NCBI RefSeq assembly: GCF_004006395.2
Contig: NZ_CP029758.2
Location: forward strand, 62,001-126,000
DNA: 64,000 nucleotides
From: Clostridium sp. AWRP
GTDB lineage: Bacteria > Bacillota > Clostridia > Clostridiales > Clostridiaceae
Direction of reading: 5' to 3'
This document shows positions 1 to 7,926 of the stretch, one piece after another. The notes beneath the pieces were generated by a model, which made no database searches, was not told where the DNA came from, and saw only the letters and a program-made list of their open reading frames with translations. The position numbers and the translations under genes were made by a program. How positions within the stretch are numbered: the stretch's first letter is position 1; the number at the start of each line of letters is the position of its first letter.

Positions 1-97
1 ATGCTAGAAATGGCATTATGAGAGCTGACAACATCATAATCCACACAAATTTTCTGCGTCGTAGTTTAAAAAATTCTATTTGAATAAGTTTAAGCAA
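1..97 (-). CDS. ABC-2 type permease, N-terminus only
   Basis: A partial reading frame runs off the left edge on the minus strand. It starts at TTG (97-95), preceded by GGAGGAGA, and overlaps the end of the ATPase gene by 8 nt. The 32 visible residues read LLKLIQIEFFKLRRRKFVWI and then a hydrophobic stretch. That is the usual opening of bacitracin/lantibiotic ABC-2 permeases: a short amphipathic segment with a Lys/Arg cluster, then the first membrane helix. Translational coupling to the ATPase supports the call. It probably forms the membrane part of a peptide export or immunity transporter. Only the N-terminus is visible, so the subfamily cannot be set. Confidence 0.75.
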   Translation of the reverse strand, partial: MLKLIQIEFFKLRRRKFVWIMMLSALIMPFLA

Positions 98-1013
98 TGC
101 CATCTCCTCCTGTAATTTTTCTGAAATAGTCCTCTAAAGTATCATTACAAAGCCCCGAACTGATAACCGACACCTCACCAAGCATAAGTGCCTTATTGAC
201 AGATGCCATATCCAGAGAGATATCATAGAGTTTCAACGTATGTTCATCTTGCACAGAATATTCTTTCAAGCCGAATTGACGTTCTAAAATTAAGGTCGCT
301 TTAGAAACATCAGAAACTTGAAGTAGAATATACTTACCATTTTTTCGTTTAAGTTCCTCCATGCTACTTTCTTCAAGCAGAACACCGTGGTCGATAATTC
401 CAATATCATCCGCAAGCAATGAGATTTCCGAGAGAATATGACTGGAAATAAGAATTGTCTTTCCACGCTCAACGCTCAAATTCTTAATAAAATCTCTTAC
501 TTCTGCAATGCCGATAGGATCAAGACCGTTTGTAGGTTCATCCAAAATCAGCAGTTCAGGGTCATGCAAAATAGCATTTGCAATACCAAGACGCTGCTTC
601 ATTCCAAGGGAATACTTACTAAACAACTTTTTATCTTTATAGGGTAATCCTACTACTTTCAATGCGTTTTCAACTGCGTGTGGGGCAGCTGTACCACGCA
701 GCTTCGCAAAAATCTCCAAGTTTTCCGTTCCTGTCAAATTTGGATAAAATCCCGGTGTTTCGATAATAGCGCCGATACGGGGATATACTCGTTTTTCCCG
801 GCCTTTTATATTCTGTCCGAATACATCTACCTCGCCAGAAGTGATTGGAGTCAACCCTAAAATCATTTTCATAATAGTGGTTTTCCCAGCTCCGTTGCGC
901 CCTAACAGACCGTAAATCTGGCCTTTTTTTACATGAAGATTGACTGTGTTAACTGCTGTCTGTTCTCCATAAATTTTTGTCAGTTGTTTCGTTTCAATGA
1001 TAAAATCATTCAT
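90..1013 (-). CDS. BcrA-like antimicrobial peptide ABC transporter, ATP-binding protein
   Basis: The nucleotide-binding subunit of a bacitracin/lantibiotic-type exporter, about 307 aa. The N-terminal ~220 residues form the ABC domain: Walker A GRNGAGKT near residue 37, signature SLGMKQR, Walker B LLILDEPTNGLD, and the H-loop in SSHILSE. A C-terminal ~80-residue extension is typical of BcrA and lantibiotic-immunity ATPases. I chose the ATG at 1013 because GTGAGGA sits 8 nt upstream; an in-frame ATG at 1034 would place that ribosome site inside the gene. It is followed by an overlapping permease and lies downstream of a response regulator/kinase pair, so the four genes look like one inducible resistance module. 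The substrate is not determinable from the sequence. Confidence 0.88.
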   Translation of the reverse strand: MNDFIIETKQLTKIYGEQTAVNTVNLHVKKGQIYGLLGRNGAGKTTIMKMILGLTPITSGEVDVFGQNIKGREKRVYPRIGAIIETPGFYPNLTGTENLEIFAKLRGTAAPHAVENALKVVGLPYKDKKLFSKYSLGMKQRLGIANAILHDPELLILDEPTNGLDPIGIAEVRDFIKNLSVERGKTILISSHILSEISLLADDIGIIDHGVLLEESSMEELKRKNGKYILLQVSDVSKATLILERQFGLKEYSVQDEHTLKLYDISLDMASVNKALMLGEVSVISSGLCNDTLEDYFRKITGGDGIA

Positions 1014-1056
1014 ATAAAAATTCCTCACTTTCAATAACTTTGTTTTCGCAATTAAA

Positions 1057-1122
1057 AGTATAAAACATTAACCTTGCCAGAACCTTGCCGTAACCTTGCT
1101 TTTATCTTGCTTTAACAGCAAG
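1057..1122 (-). promoter_or_regulatory. Response-regulator box (4 direct repeats) plus -10 of the ABC operon
   Basis: Read on the minus strand, the pentamer GCAAG occurs four times with exactly 6 nt between copies (plus-strand positions 1106-1110, 1095-1099, 1084-1088, 1073-1077), an 11-bp period. An inverted copy lies at 1118-1122. A TATACT -10 box follows 10 nt after the last copy (1057-1062) and no good -35 is present. Tandem pentamers at 11 bp are the known layout of lantibiotic-type response-regulator sites (SpaR/NisR), with the regulator replacing the -35 contact. I infer that the neighbouring regulator at 2062-2763 activates the transporter here. Confidence 0.72.
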
Positions 1123-1136
1123 AAAGTTCCACATTT

Positions 1137-2060
1137 TCACATGGCCTTAGGAAGCAATATTGTAAATACGGTTCCCATACCGAGAGTGCTGCCGGCAGTG
1201 ATAGTTCCATTGTGAACACTAAGAAGTTCCTTTGTGATGGCCAAGCCTAAACCATTCCCTTTTGCAGCCCGTGAATGGTCACATTGGTACATTCTTTCAA
1301 AAATATGTGGGAGATTATCAGAAGATATACCTTTACCGTTGTCTGTTATTACAATTTTGACTTGCTGTTTATTTTCAAAAATACGCAGCGCCATATTATC
1401 ACCCCCACTGTGGGTAATAATATTTTGTAATAGATTATTGAGAATACGAGTATATGCGTTTGCATCTATGCGCATGGAATACTCTGTTTCAGGTATGTCA
1501 AATTCATATTCAAAATGGCTGTTTTCTAAAATAGGAATCCAATCAGCTATAATATTACGGGACAATTCGTTCAGATCAAAAATCTCAAAATGAAAAACCT
1601 GTTCACCAGAATCCAATTTAACCCATTCAAACAGATTTTCCACAAAATGTTTTAAGTGATGGGCTTTATTAGACGCAACATGGATATATTCGTCCTTTTC
1701 TTCTCCTACAACAATTTTACTTTCGATTGCTTCCAAATAACCAACCAATGAAGCAAGTGGAGTTTTCACATCATGGGAAAGACTTGCCATTAGCCGTTTG
1801 TATGCCTGCTGTGATTGCTTTTGCTGAATAAGTCGTGATTGGCTGCTTAATGCAATTTCGTTAATACCATAACAAATTTGCCTTGTCATATCGCTCTCCG
1901 TTGCTAAAATACGTCGATTAAGGTTTCCTTTTTTTATATCGTCTAAAGCGTCTTTTATAAGTGTAAGCTGTGTTCGAACTCGCCACAAGATAGAAACAAG
2001 GTATGCTATAATAAGCAGGGTAAAAACCAACGCAAAAAGCAGATAAACACTCATATTCAT
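1137..2060 (-). CDS. Sensor histidine kinase
   Basis: Membrane kinase of about 307 aa, partner of the adjacent regulator. One clear membrane segment (residues ~5-26) is followed by a HAMP-like linker, the phosphoacceptor H96 in SLSHDVKTPLASL, an N-box (NNLLQNIITHS), and G-boxes DNGKGIS and GNGLGLAI. ATG at 2060 has GGAGG 6 nt upstream and begins 1 nt past the regulator's stop codon; a longer frame from 2093 would overlap the regulator. The near absence of an extracellular loop suggests it senses within the membrane or through the transporter, as in kinases of peptide-resistance modules. The signal is unknown. Confidence 0.87.
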   Translation of the reverse strand: MNMSVYLLFALVFTLLIIAYLVSILWRVRTQLTLIKDALDDIKKGNLNRRILATESDMTRQICYGINEIALSSQSRLIQQKQSQQAYKRLMASLSHDVKTPLASLVGYLEAIESKIVVGEEKDEYIHVASNKAHHLKHFVENLFEWVKLDSGEQVFHFEIFDLNELSRNIIADWIPILENSHFEYEFDIPETEYSMRIDANAYTRILNNLLQNIITHSGGDNMALRIFENKQQVKIVITDNGKGISSDNLPHIFERMYQCDHSRAAKGNGLGLAITKELLSVHNGTITAGSTLGMGTVFTILLPKAM

Positions 2061-2061
2061 G

Positions 2062-2763
2062 TCAAGCCTCCTTATTAAAGCGATAGCCCACACCTCGGAC
2101 GGTCAAAATGTAAAATAGATGTTCTGGGTCTGGTTCAATCTTTTTCCGCAATTTACTGATAAAAGACATAATGTTATTATCATCATAGGCATATTCTTCT
2201 TCCCATACCTGCATATAAATCTGTTTTTTGGTAAACACCCGTCCCTTATTGGAAGCCAGAAATGAAAGCAAATCAAATTCTTTGCTTGTAAGTTCAACTG
2301 GAACGTCATTAACAGAAACCATACGATTTGCTTTATCAATTACCATGCCTTTTAGTATTATATAATCAGTGTCCGTTGCAAAAGTCGGGTTCAAGGTAGT
2401 GTAGCGGCGAATAAGGGAATTTACACGAGCCATCAGTTCGTTAATGCTGAACGGTTTTGTTAGGTAATCGTCAGCACCTAGCCGCAGCCCGGAAACCTTA
2501 TCGTCCTCATCACTTTTAGCAGTGAGCATAAGCACCGGCATATTACTTGTTTCCCTAATTTTTTTGAGAACTTGAAAACCGTCTATATCCGGCATCATTA
2601 TGTCTAAAATTACAAGAGAGCAGCTATTTTTGTTTTCGTCGGCTAGACGTAGTCCCTCTACACCGCCATGTGCAATAATAGCAGATAAATTCTCTTGCTC
2701 TACACATTTTTTCATAAGAGCGCAAAGCTCTTTGTCATCGTCTATAATCAAAACATTATTCAT
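2062..2763 (-). CDS. OmpR-family response regulator
   Basis: 233 aa with a receiver domain (acidic pocket D8-D10, phosphoacceptor D54 in LVILDIMMPD, Thr in MLTAKS, Lys in DYLTKPFS) and a C-terminal winged-helix DNA-binding domain ending VRGVGYRFNK. It is the first gene of the minus-strand module, immediately upstream of its kinase. It probably binds the four GCAAG repeats ahead of the ABC genes. The coding stretch is visibly richer in G+C than the dnaX region next door, which fits acquisition by transfer, though this is only a visual judgement. Confidence 0.9.
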   Translation of the reverse strand: MNNVLIIDDDKELCALMKKCVEQENLSAIIAHGGVEGLRLADENKNSCSLVILDIMMPDIDGFQVLKKIRETSNMPVLMLTAKSDEDDKVSGLRLGADDYLTKPFSINELMARVNSLIRRYTTLNPTFATDTDYIILKGMVIDKANRMVSVNDVPVELTSKEFDLLSFLASNKGRVFTKKQIYMQVWEEEYAYDDNNIMSFISKLRKKIEPDPEHLFYILTVRGVGYRFNKEA

Positions 2764-2948
2764 GTTGGAGCTCCTTTCTGGTTTATAATAATATTATATA
2801 CGGACAGCCGAATGATACCAATATGCAGATACGATAAATATGATTTATTCTTGTCAATTAAATGATATGTGTAATATCATACTTTTTCAATTTGTTTTCA
2901 ATCAAACCATAGGTAGAAATTTACATATAAATTTTTTTATAAAAAGTG

Positions 2949-2977
2949 TTGAAATATTATTATATTCATAGTATAAT
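2949..2977 (+). promoter_or_regulatory. Promoter of tRNA-Ser / SRP RNA
   Basis: TTGAAA (2949-2954), 17-nt spacer, TATAAT (2972-2977), a near-consensus housekeeping promoter about 66 nt before the tRNA. The rest of the 280-nt gap from 2764 is A/T-rich with no reading frame or other structure that I recognise. Confidence 0.7.
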
Positions 2978-3043
2978 ACTGATTGTTGTGGTGGTTTCTA
3001 AACCACAAAACTTAATATAAATTTATTTCATGAGTAAACCTGT

Positions 3044-3133
3044 GGAGAGATGTCCGAGTGGTTGAAGGAGCACGCCTGGAAAGCGTGTGTAGGGGCAACT
3101 CTACCGGGGGTTCGAATCCCCCTCTCTCCGCCA
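3044..3133 (+). tRNA. tRNA-Ser (anticodon GGA)
   Basis: 90 nt including encoded CCA. Acceptor GGAGAGA pairs with TCTCTCC, the anticodon loop is CTGGAAA with GGA, there is a long variable arm as expected for serine tRNA, and the T-loop is GTTCGAATCC. It reads UCC/UCU codons, so it is the tRNA expected to be sensed by the two UCC T-boxes at 10.6-11.1 kb. It lies directly upstream of the SRP RNA. Confidence 0.96.
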
Positions 3134-3143
3134 TTTTAACTTT

Positions 3144-3411
3144 GTCGTGCTAGATGGGGAGTTAGCGGTGCCCTGTAACCTGCAATCCGCTATAGCAGGG
3201 TTGAATTCCTAGCTTAGGCTGTAAAATGTGAGGTCTGGCCCATAAAAGTGGCGTTGAGAACTGGATCCCACGCAACGGAAACTCATGAACCCCGTCAGGT
3301 CCGGAAGGAAGCAGCGGTAAGTGAATATTTTCGTGTGCCGTGGATAAACCTGGTTTGAGTTAACTGTATGGGTAACGCTTATAGTTTACTAGACGAAGCA
3401 AGGTGCACGAC
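3144..3411 (+). ncRNA. ffs: Signal recognition particle RNA, large bacterial type
   Basis: The conserved SRP domain is visible around 3296-3325: GTCAGGTCCGGAAGGAAGCAGC, with the GGAA tetraloop and the asymmetric Ffh-binding loop. The termini pair (GTCGTGC at the start with GCACGAC at the end), and the ~268-nt length with a 5' Alu-like part matches the Bacillus/Clostridium scRNA. It scaffolds Ffh for co-translational membrane targeting. Position before dnaX is the same as in B. subtilis. Ends are set by the terminal pairing, accurate to a few nt. Confidence 0.94.
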
Positions 3412-3432
3412 TTTAATAATGACTGAAAATTA

Positions 3433-3458
3433 AAAGATACCATAAGGTATCTTTTTTG
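3433..3458 (+). terminator. Rho-independent terminator after SRP RNA
   Basis: AAGATACC pairs with GGTATCTT around a 4-nt loop, followed by a T run. Confidence 0.85.
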
Positions 3459-3504
3459 TTATACGATAAAAGATAGGTTATAATATATGAAGGAAGGTGA
3501 TAAT

Positions 3505-5157
3505 ATGCCTTATACTGCATTATATAGAGAATGGAGACCTAAAACTTTTTCAGATGTGGTAGGTCAAGATCATATAACAGTTACATTGAAAAATCAAATA
3601 TTAAACCATAGAATAGCCCATGCATACTTATTTTCTGGAACAAGGGGTACTGGAAAGACTTCTACGGCTAAGATACTGGCAAAAGCGGTAAATTGTTTGA
3701 ACCTTCAAGATGGAGAACCTTGCAATGAATGTGAGATGTGCAAAAAAATAAATGCAGGTATTTCAATAGATGTAATTGAAATGGATGCTGCTTCCAAAAG
3801 AAGATTGGAAGATATTAAAGATGTAATAGAAAATGTAAAATATCCTCCTCAGGAGGGTAAATACAAAGTTTATATAATGGACGAAGTTCATATGCTTACT
3901 CAAGAAGCAGTAAACGCATTTTTAAAAACTTTAGAAGAACCACCTTTGAATGTAATATTTATTCTTGCTACTACTGATCCCCAAAAATTACCTGTTACTA
4001 TACTTTCCAGATGTCAAAAATTTGATTTCAGAAGGATAAAAAGTTCTGAGATATTTAATAGATTAAGATGCATAGTTAGTGAGCAAGGAATTTTTGCAGA
4101 TGACAGAAGTCTAAATTTAATAGCTAGAATATGCGATGGAGCCATGAGGGATGCACTTAGTATATTGGATCAGGCAATATCTATGGGAAATGGTAAAGTT
4201 GAATACGACGATGTAGTTAACATGTTAGGTTTAGTTACTAATGAGAATTTATTAAAACTTACAGACAGCATAATAGAAAAGAACGTAGAATCTTCTATGA
4301 GAGTAATTGATGATATAGTTCTAAGTGGAAAAGATATATTTAATTTTATTAAGGACATGATAATTCATCTAAGAAATCTTTTAATGGTAAAGGTGTCTAA
4401 CAATCCGGAAGATGTACTTGATATGTCAGAAGAAAATATAAATCTTTTAAAAGATCAAGCACAGAAAATACGTGTAGAAGAAATAATGAGAGATATAAGA
4501 ATACTTCAAGATGCCCAGGAACAATCTAAATGGACTAAACAAAGCAGAATTTATTTAGAACTTTCAGCTATAAAGATGTGTAAAATAGAATATGATACGT
4601 CAAAGGAAGTAATACTTGCAAGATTAAATAGATTGGAAGAAGCCCTCAGGCAAGGAAAAATTAAAATATCAAATGAAAAGATTAATTCCAAGGTGGAAAA
4701 AGAAACTGTACCTAAAAAAATAGAAGATACCTATAGAGAAAGTAGTACTGAAGAACTTAAGACAAAAAATAGTTCATCAAATGACGAAGTACAGGCAGAA
4801 AATATATATTCAAAGATAACACTAGATATAGTTAAAAAAAGCTGGAAAGATATACTTGAATCACTTAAAAGTAGGCATCAAATGGTTTTATTTGCAGCAC
4901 TTACTACAGGAAAAGTAGTTAAATGTGAAAAAGGTATAATAACTATAGAGTATGGTAAAGAATATGCTTTCCACAAACAGAGACTGGAAAAGAATGAAAA
5001 TAGAAAAATAGTTGAGCAGGTTTTTTCAGATGTGTTGAAGGAAAAAGTTATGGTTAGGTACATTATAGAAGACGAAGTGGAGGATGTATCTGTATCCAAG
5101 GAGAAATTATTAAAGGATACCTTTGGGGAGGATATAGTAGAAATATTTGATGAATAA
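3505..5157 (+). CDS. dnaX: DNA polymerase III subunits gamma/tau
   Basis: Clamp-loader ATPase that opens and loads the beta clamp in the replisome, 550 aa. Opening MPYTALYREWRPKTFSDVVG is characteristic. Walker A GTRGTGKT at 45-52, zinc-binding cysteines 64, 73, 76 and 79, Walker B IMDEVHML, and sensor/arginine-finger motif TILSRCQKF. After residue ~370 comes a polar, low-complexity linker and a C-terminal tau domain. I chose ATG 3505 because GGAAGG lies just upstream; the frame extends to 3487 but that would bury the ribosome site. It heads the dnaX-yaaK-recR cluster. The length suggests that full-length tau is made. Confidence 0.96.
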   Translation: MPYTALYREWRPKTFSDVVGQDHITVTLKNQILNHRIAHAYLFSGTRGTGKTSTAKILAKAVNCLNLQDGEPCNECEMCKKINAGISIDVIEMDAASKRRLEDIKDVIENVKYPPQEGKYKVYIMDEVHMLTQEAVNAFLKTLEEPPLNVIFILATTDPQKLPVTILSRCQKFDFRRIKSSEIFNRLRCIVSEQGIFADDRSLNLIARICDGAMRDALSILDQAISMGNGKVEYDDVVNMLGLVTNENLLKLTDSIIEKNVESSMRVIDDIVLSGKDIFNFIKDMIIHLRNLLMVKVSNNPEDVLDMSEENINLLKDQAQKIRVEEIMRDIRILQDAQEQSKWTKQSRIYLELSAIKMCKIEYDTSKEVILARLNRLEEALRQGKIKISNEKINSKVEKETVPKKIEDTYRESSTEELKTKNSSSNDEVQAENIYSKITLDIVKKSWKDILESLKSRHQMVLFAALTTGKVVKCEKGIITIEYGKEYAFHKQRLEKNENRKIVEQVFSDVLKEKVMVRYIIEDEVEDVSVSKEKLLKDTFGEDIVEIFDE

Positions 5158-5238
5158 ATGTAAAATAACCTTAGATAAAATTTGATAAAAATATGGTATA
5201 ATTAAATATAAATTAGTTGATTGAGGAGGAAATATACT

Positions 5239-5583
5239 ATGGCAAGAGGCGGAATACCTAATTTTGGTGGCGGTGGAAATATGAATAATTTAATGAAGCA
5301 AGCCCAGAAACTTCAAAAACAAATGGAGACTATGCAATCAGAACTTCAAAATAAAGAGTTTTCTGCTACTGCTGGCGGTGGAGCAGTTACTGTATCAGTA
5401 AATGGTAAAAAGGAAATAGTAGATATAAAAATTAAACCAGAAGTTGTAGATCCAGAAGATGTAGAAATGCTTCAAGATTTAATTTTAGCTGCATGTAATG
5501 AGGCACTTAAGAATGCAGAAAAGGAGACTGCTTCTGAAATGAAAAAAGTAACTGGTGGACTTAATATACCAGGAATGTTTTAA
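5239..5583 (+). CDS. YbaB/EbfC nucleoid-associated protein
   Basis: 114 aa (known as YaaK in B. subtilis). Gly-rich N-terminus (ARGGIPNFGGGGNMNNLMKQAQ), a long helix with MQKQ-like heptads, then the beta core VTVSVNGKKEIVDIKIKPE. Members form small dimers that bind DNA and sit between dnaX and recR in most bacteria, as here. ATG 5239 has GAGGAGG 9 nt upstream; an upstream in-frame TTG at 5221 overlaps that site and is rejected. Exact cellular role is still unsettled even in model species. Confidence 0.95.
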   Translation: MARGGIPNFGGGGNMNNLMKQAQKLQKQMETMQSELQNKEFSATAGGGAVTVSVNGKKEIVDIKIKPEVVDPEDVEMLQDLILAACNEALKNAEKETASEMKKVTGGLNIPGMF

Positions 5584-5591
5584 GATTATGG

Positions 5592-5615
5592 ACCCCATCT
5601 TATTGATGGGGTTTT
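5592..5615 (+). terminator. Hairpin with short T run between yaaK and recR
   Basis: ACCCCATC pairs perfectly with GATGGGGT (5-nt loop), then TTT. Only 16 nt precede the recR start. It may act as a partial terminator that lowers recR expression relative to dnaX-yaaK, or as a processing site. Confidence 0.55.
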
Positions 5616-5631
5616 AAATTGAGGTGATACT

Positions 5632-6228
5632 ATGGATTTTTATCCTGCAGCTATTGAAAAATTAATAGAAGAGTTTGCAAAGTTACCGGGAATAGGCTAT
5701 AAAACAGCTCAAAGACTTACCCTTTATATATTGAATCTACCGGGTGATGAAGTAAAGGAGTTTGCAAAAGCTTTAGTTAATGCAAGAGGTACTATAAGAT
5801 ACTGCTCTGTTTGTGGAAATTTTACAGATTCAGATCCCTGTGCTATATGTTCAAATCCAAATAGGGATAAGAGCGTAATATGTGTAGTAGAACAGCCTAA
5901 GGATATAATGGCTATGGAGAGAATTAAAGAGTACAATGGTGTTTATCATGTGTTGCACGGCAACATATCACCTATGGCAGGAAGAGGGCCTAATGATATA
6001 AAGCTTAAGGAACTTATAACAAGAATTAATGGGAATGTAAAAGAAGTCATAGTTGCAACTAACCCAAATGTAGAAGGAGAAGCTACAGCTATGTATATAT
6101 CTAAAATATTGAAACACCTTGGAGTGAAGGTAACTAGAATAGCCCATGGTATTCCTGTTGGTGGAAATTTAGAATATGCAGATGAGATTACTCTGTCAAA
6201 AGCACTAGAAGGTAGAGTAGAGATATAA
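5632..6228 (+). CDS. recR: Recombination mediator RecR
   Basis: 198 aa, full length. Helix-hairpin-helix (LPGIGYKTAQRLT), a four-cysteine zinc finger (CSVCGNFTDSDPCAIC), then the Toprim domain beginning VICVVEQPKDIMAMER and a C-terminal Walker-B-like segment. It works with RecO/RecF to load RecA at gaps. GAGGTGAT lies upstream of ATG. Third gene of the conserved dnaX-yaaK-recR set. Confidence 0.97.
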   Translation: MDFYPAAIEKLIEEFAKLPGIGYKTAQRLTLYILNLPGDEVKEFAKALVNARGTIRYCSVCGNFTDSDPCAICSNPNRDKSVICVVEQPKDIMAMERIKEYNGVYHVLHGNISPMAGRGPNDIKLKELITRINGNVKEVIVATNPNVEGEATAMYISKILKHLGVKVTRIAHGIPVGGNLEYADEITLSKALEGRVEI

Positions 6229-6332
6229 ATGAAATTATAATGCGTTTAAATCAGGATTCTTTGATAATGTATATTGATGCTAATTTATGTCAATTATTAA
6301 GATAACATATAATTTAGGAGGATTCTGATTTT

Positions 6333-6620
6333 ATGAACAAGTATAATATAATCAAATATTTGTTGGCAAAAAATTCGAAATACACAAAAAATCAAAGAAG
6401 ATTATTAAATGATATAAATGAAGCTAGGGAAGAGTTGGAAAGGTGTGCTATATACTTTGATACAGTGAAAGATCCACACTTGGTTGATTACGCTATATAT
6501 ATGGAAGAGGCAGCAAAATCAAAATACATGTATTTATTAAATGAAGTAAAGAAAAATGGAATAGATTTAAATTACAATAGCATGTTTCCTAATTTAAAGG
6601 AAAATAAAAAATCATCTTAA
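6333..6620 (+). CDS. yaaL: YaaL-family protein (DUF2508)
   Basis: 95 aa, mostly helical and charged (NDINEAREELERCAIYFDTV). Identification rests on family resemblance and position between recR and bofA, exactly as in B. subtilis; function unknown. AGGAGG 9 nt before the ATG. No membrane segment or metal motif. Confidence 0.8.
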   Translation: MNKYNIIKYLLAKNSKYTKNQRRLLNDINEAREELERCAIYFDTVKDPHLVDYAIYMEEAAKSKYMYLLNEVKKNGIDLNYNSMFPNLKENKKSS

Positions 6621-6744
6621 ACAAAAATTTTTAGCTTATTCCTTTGTATTAATATTTATTAATTGTTAGAATATAAATTAAGTAGTAGTACTAGTTTTTT
6701 GATTTCAATATTTTACTATAAGAAAAATAGGGGGAATAAGCAAT

Positions 6745-7002
6745 ATGTTTCAGTATATAGGATATTTTTTAATTGCCATATTAGGACTTTATGTGTTAGT
6801 AAAAGTATTTTCGTGGCCTTTAAAAATTTTATTTAAACTTATTATAAATGCTGTACTTGGTGTAGTACTGCTAGTTATAGTGAATTTAATAGGAAAATAC
6901 TTTTCATTTAGTATAGGTATTAATGCAATTACAGCACTTATTGCAGGATTTTTTGGAATACCAGGAGTGATATTTCTTATAATATTTAAACTATTTCTCT
7001 AA
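6745..7002 (+). CDS. bofA: Pro-sigmaK processing inhibitor BofA
   Basis: 85 aa integral membrane protein: two hydrophobic stretches (about 3-25 and 30-50) and a C-terminal hydrophobic segment with the family-typical AGFFGIPGVIFL. BofA restrains the SpoIVFB protease during sporulation; here it follows yaaL as in Bacillus. GGGGGAAT precedes the ATG. Its presence implies a spore-forming host. Confidence 0.85.
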   Translation: MFQYIGYFLIAILGLYVLVKVFSWPLKILFKLIINAVLGVVLLVIVNLIGKYFSFSIGINAITALIAGFFGIPGVIFLIIFKLFL

Positions 7003-7015
7003 AATTCTTATTAAT

Positions 7016-7052
7016 AAACCACTTTTTATTTTTTAAAAGGGTGGTTTTATTT
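7016..7052 (+). terminator. Terminator after bofA
   Basis: AAACCACTTTT pairs with AAAAGGGTGGTTT (one wobble), followed by TTATTTTG. It closes the dnaX-bofA cluster. Confidence 0.75.
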
Positions 7053-7089
7053 TGATTAACTTAAATTTGGTTTTATTGGAGATGGTGTA

Positions 7090-7782
7090 TTGATATTTAA
7101 CAAACAAATAGTAAAGGCTAAGTTTATTAGCAGACCTAATAGATTTCAAGCCTATGTAAATATAGATGGTGTGCAATTGATGATTCATGTACCTAATACA
7201 GGAAGGTGCAGGGAAATTCTCATACCTGGAGCTACAGTAATTTTAAGAGAGGAAAATAACCCAAATAGAAAGACAAAATACGATTTAATAGCTGCTTACA
7301 AAGGAACAAGATTAATAAATATAGATTCTCAAATTCCAAACAGAATTGTAGACGAAGCGCTAAAAATGAATAAAATAAGTTATTTTAGAGATTGTAAAAA
7401 CATAGAGCGGGAAAAAACTTTCGGAAATAGCAGGTTTGATTTTAAGTTATTGGATAAAGATAATAAGGAATATTATCTTGAAGTAAAAGGAGTCACTTTT
7501 GAAGAAAATGGAGTTGCCAGGTTTCCTGACGCACCTACAGAAAGAGGAAGAAAACATTTATTGGAATTAGTGCAAGTGAAAAAATCTAATATGGGGGCTG
7601 CAGTTTTATTTCTAATTCAAATGGAAGGCATTAAGTGCTTCAAGCCTTACGATGAAATTGACAAAAAGTTTGGAGAGAACCTTAGATATGCTGATAAAGA
7701 AGGGGTAAAAATTCTTGCCTATGATTGTTTTTTAGGTGAAAATTTTATAATATTAAAAGATGAAATAAAAGTATACCTATAA
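7090..7782 (+). CDS. sfsA: SfsA family DNA/RNA nuclease-like protein
   Basis: 230 aa, full length. The N-terminal OB-like part has the signature VPNTGRCREILIPG; the C-terminal part has a PD-(D/E)xK-like core (RFDFKLLDKDNKEYYLEVKGVTFEENGVARFPDAPTERG). First described as a sugar-fermentation stimulation protein in E. coli; nucleic-acid binding or cleavage is predicted but its role is unclear. Start is TTG 7090 with GGAG 8 nt upstream. Confidence 0.9.
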   Translation: MIFNKQIVKAKFISRPNRFQAYVNIDGVQLMIHVPNTGRCREILIPGATVILREENNPNRKTKYDLIAAYKGTRLINIDSQIPNRIVDEALKMNKISYFRDCKNIEREKTFGNSRFDFKLLDKDNKEYYLEVKGVTFEENGVARFPDAPTERGRKHLLELVQVKKSNMGAAVLFLIQMEGIKCFKPYDEIDKKFGENLRYADKEGVKILAYDCFLGENFIILKDEIKVYL

Positions 7783-7880
7783 ATAAAAAAATATTATATT
7801 AATATATATTTTATAATTTGCTCCCTAATTTTATAGTATAATTAATGTATAAATTTTGGAAAATTTTATTTGTTCAGGTT

Positions 7881-7926
7881 AAGGAGGTGTAGCTGCTTTA
7901 TGAAGCAGTGTGTATATGAAATTTAA
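7881..7926 (+). promoter_or_regulatory. Hairpin and 8-codon upstream frame in the NUDIX leader
   Basis: The only strong ribosome site (AAGGAGG, 7881-7887) is 22-28 nt before the NUDIX start, too far for normal use. Between them CTGCTT (7893-7898) pairs with AAGCAG (7903-7908) around TATG. If folded, the hairpin brings the site close to GTG 7910/ATG 7916; if open, the site serves ATG 7900 of an 8-codon frame (MKQCVYEI) ending at 7926. This could be a structure-dependent translation switch. Confidence 0.4.

Noticed and set aside
4830..4842. A7 run in dnaX as a programmed frameshift site for a short gamma form
   Set aside because: The -1 frame does not stop at once, and no stimulatory hairpin or upstream Shine-Dalgarno pair was evident; A-runs are common at this base composition.
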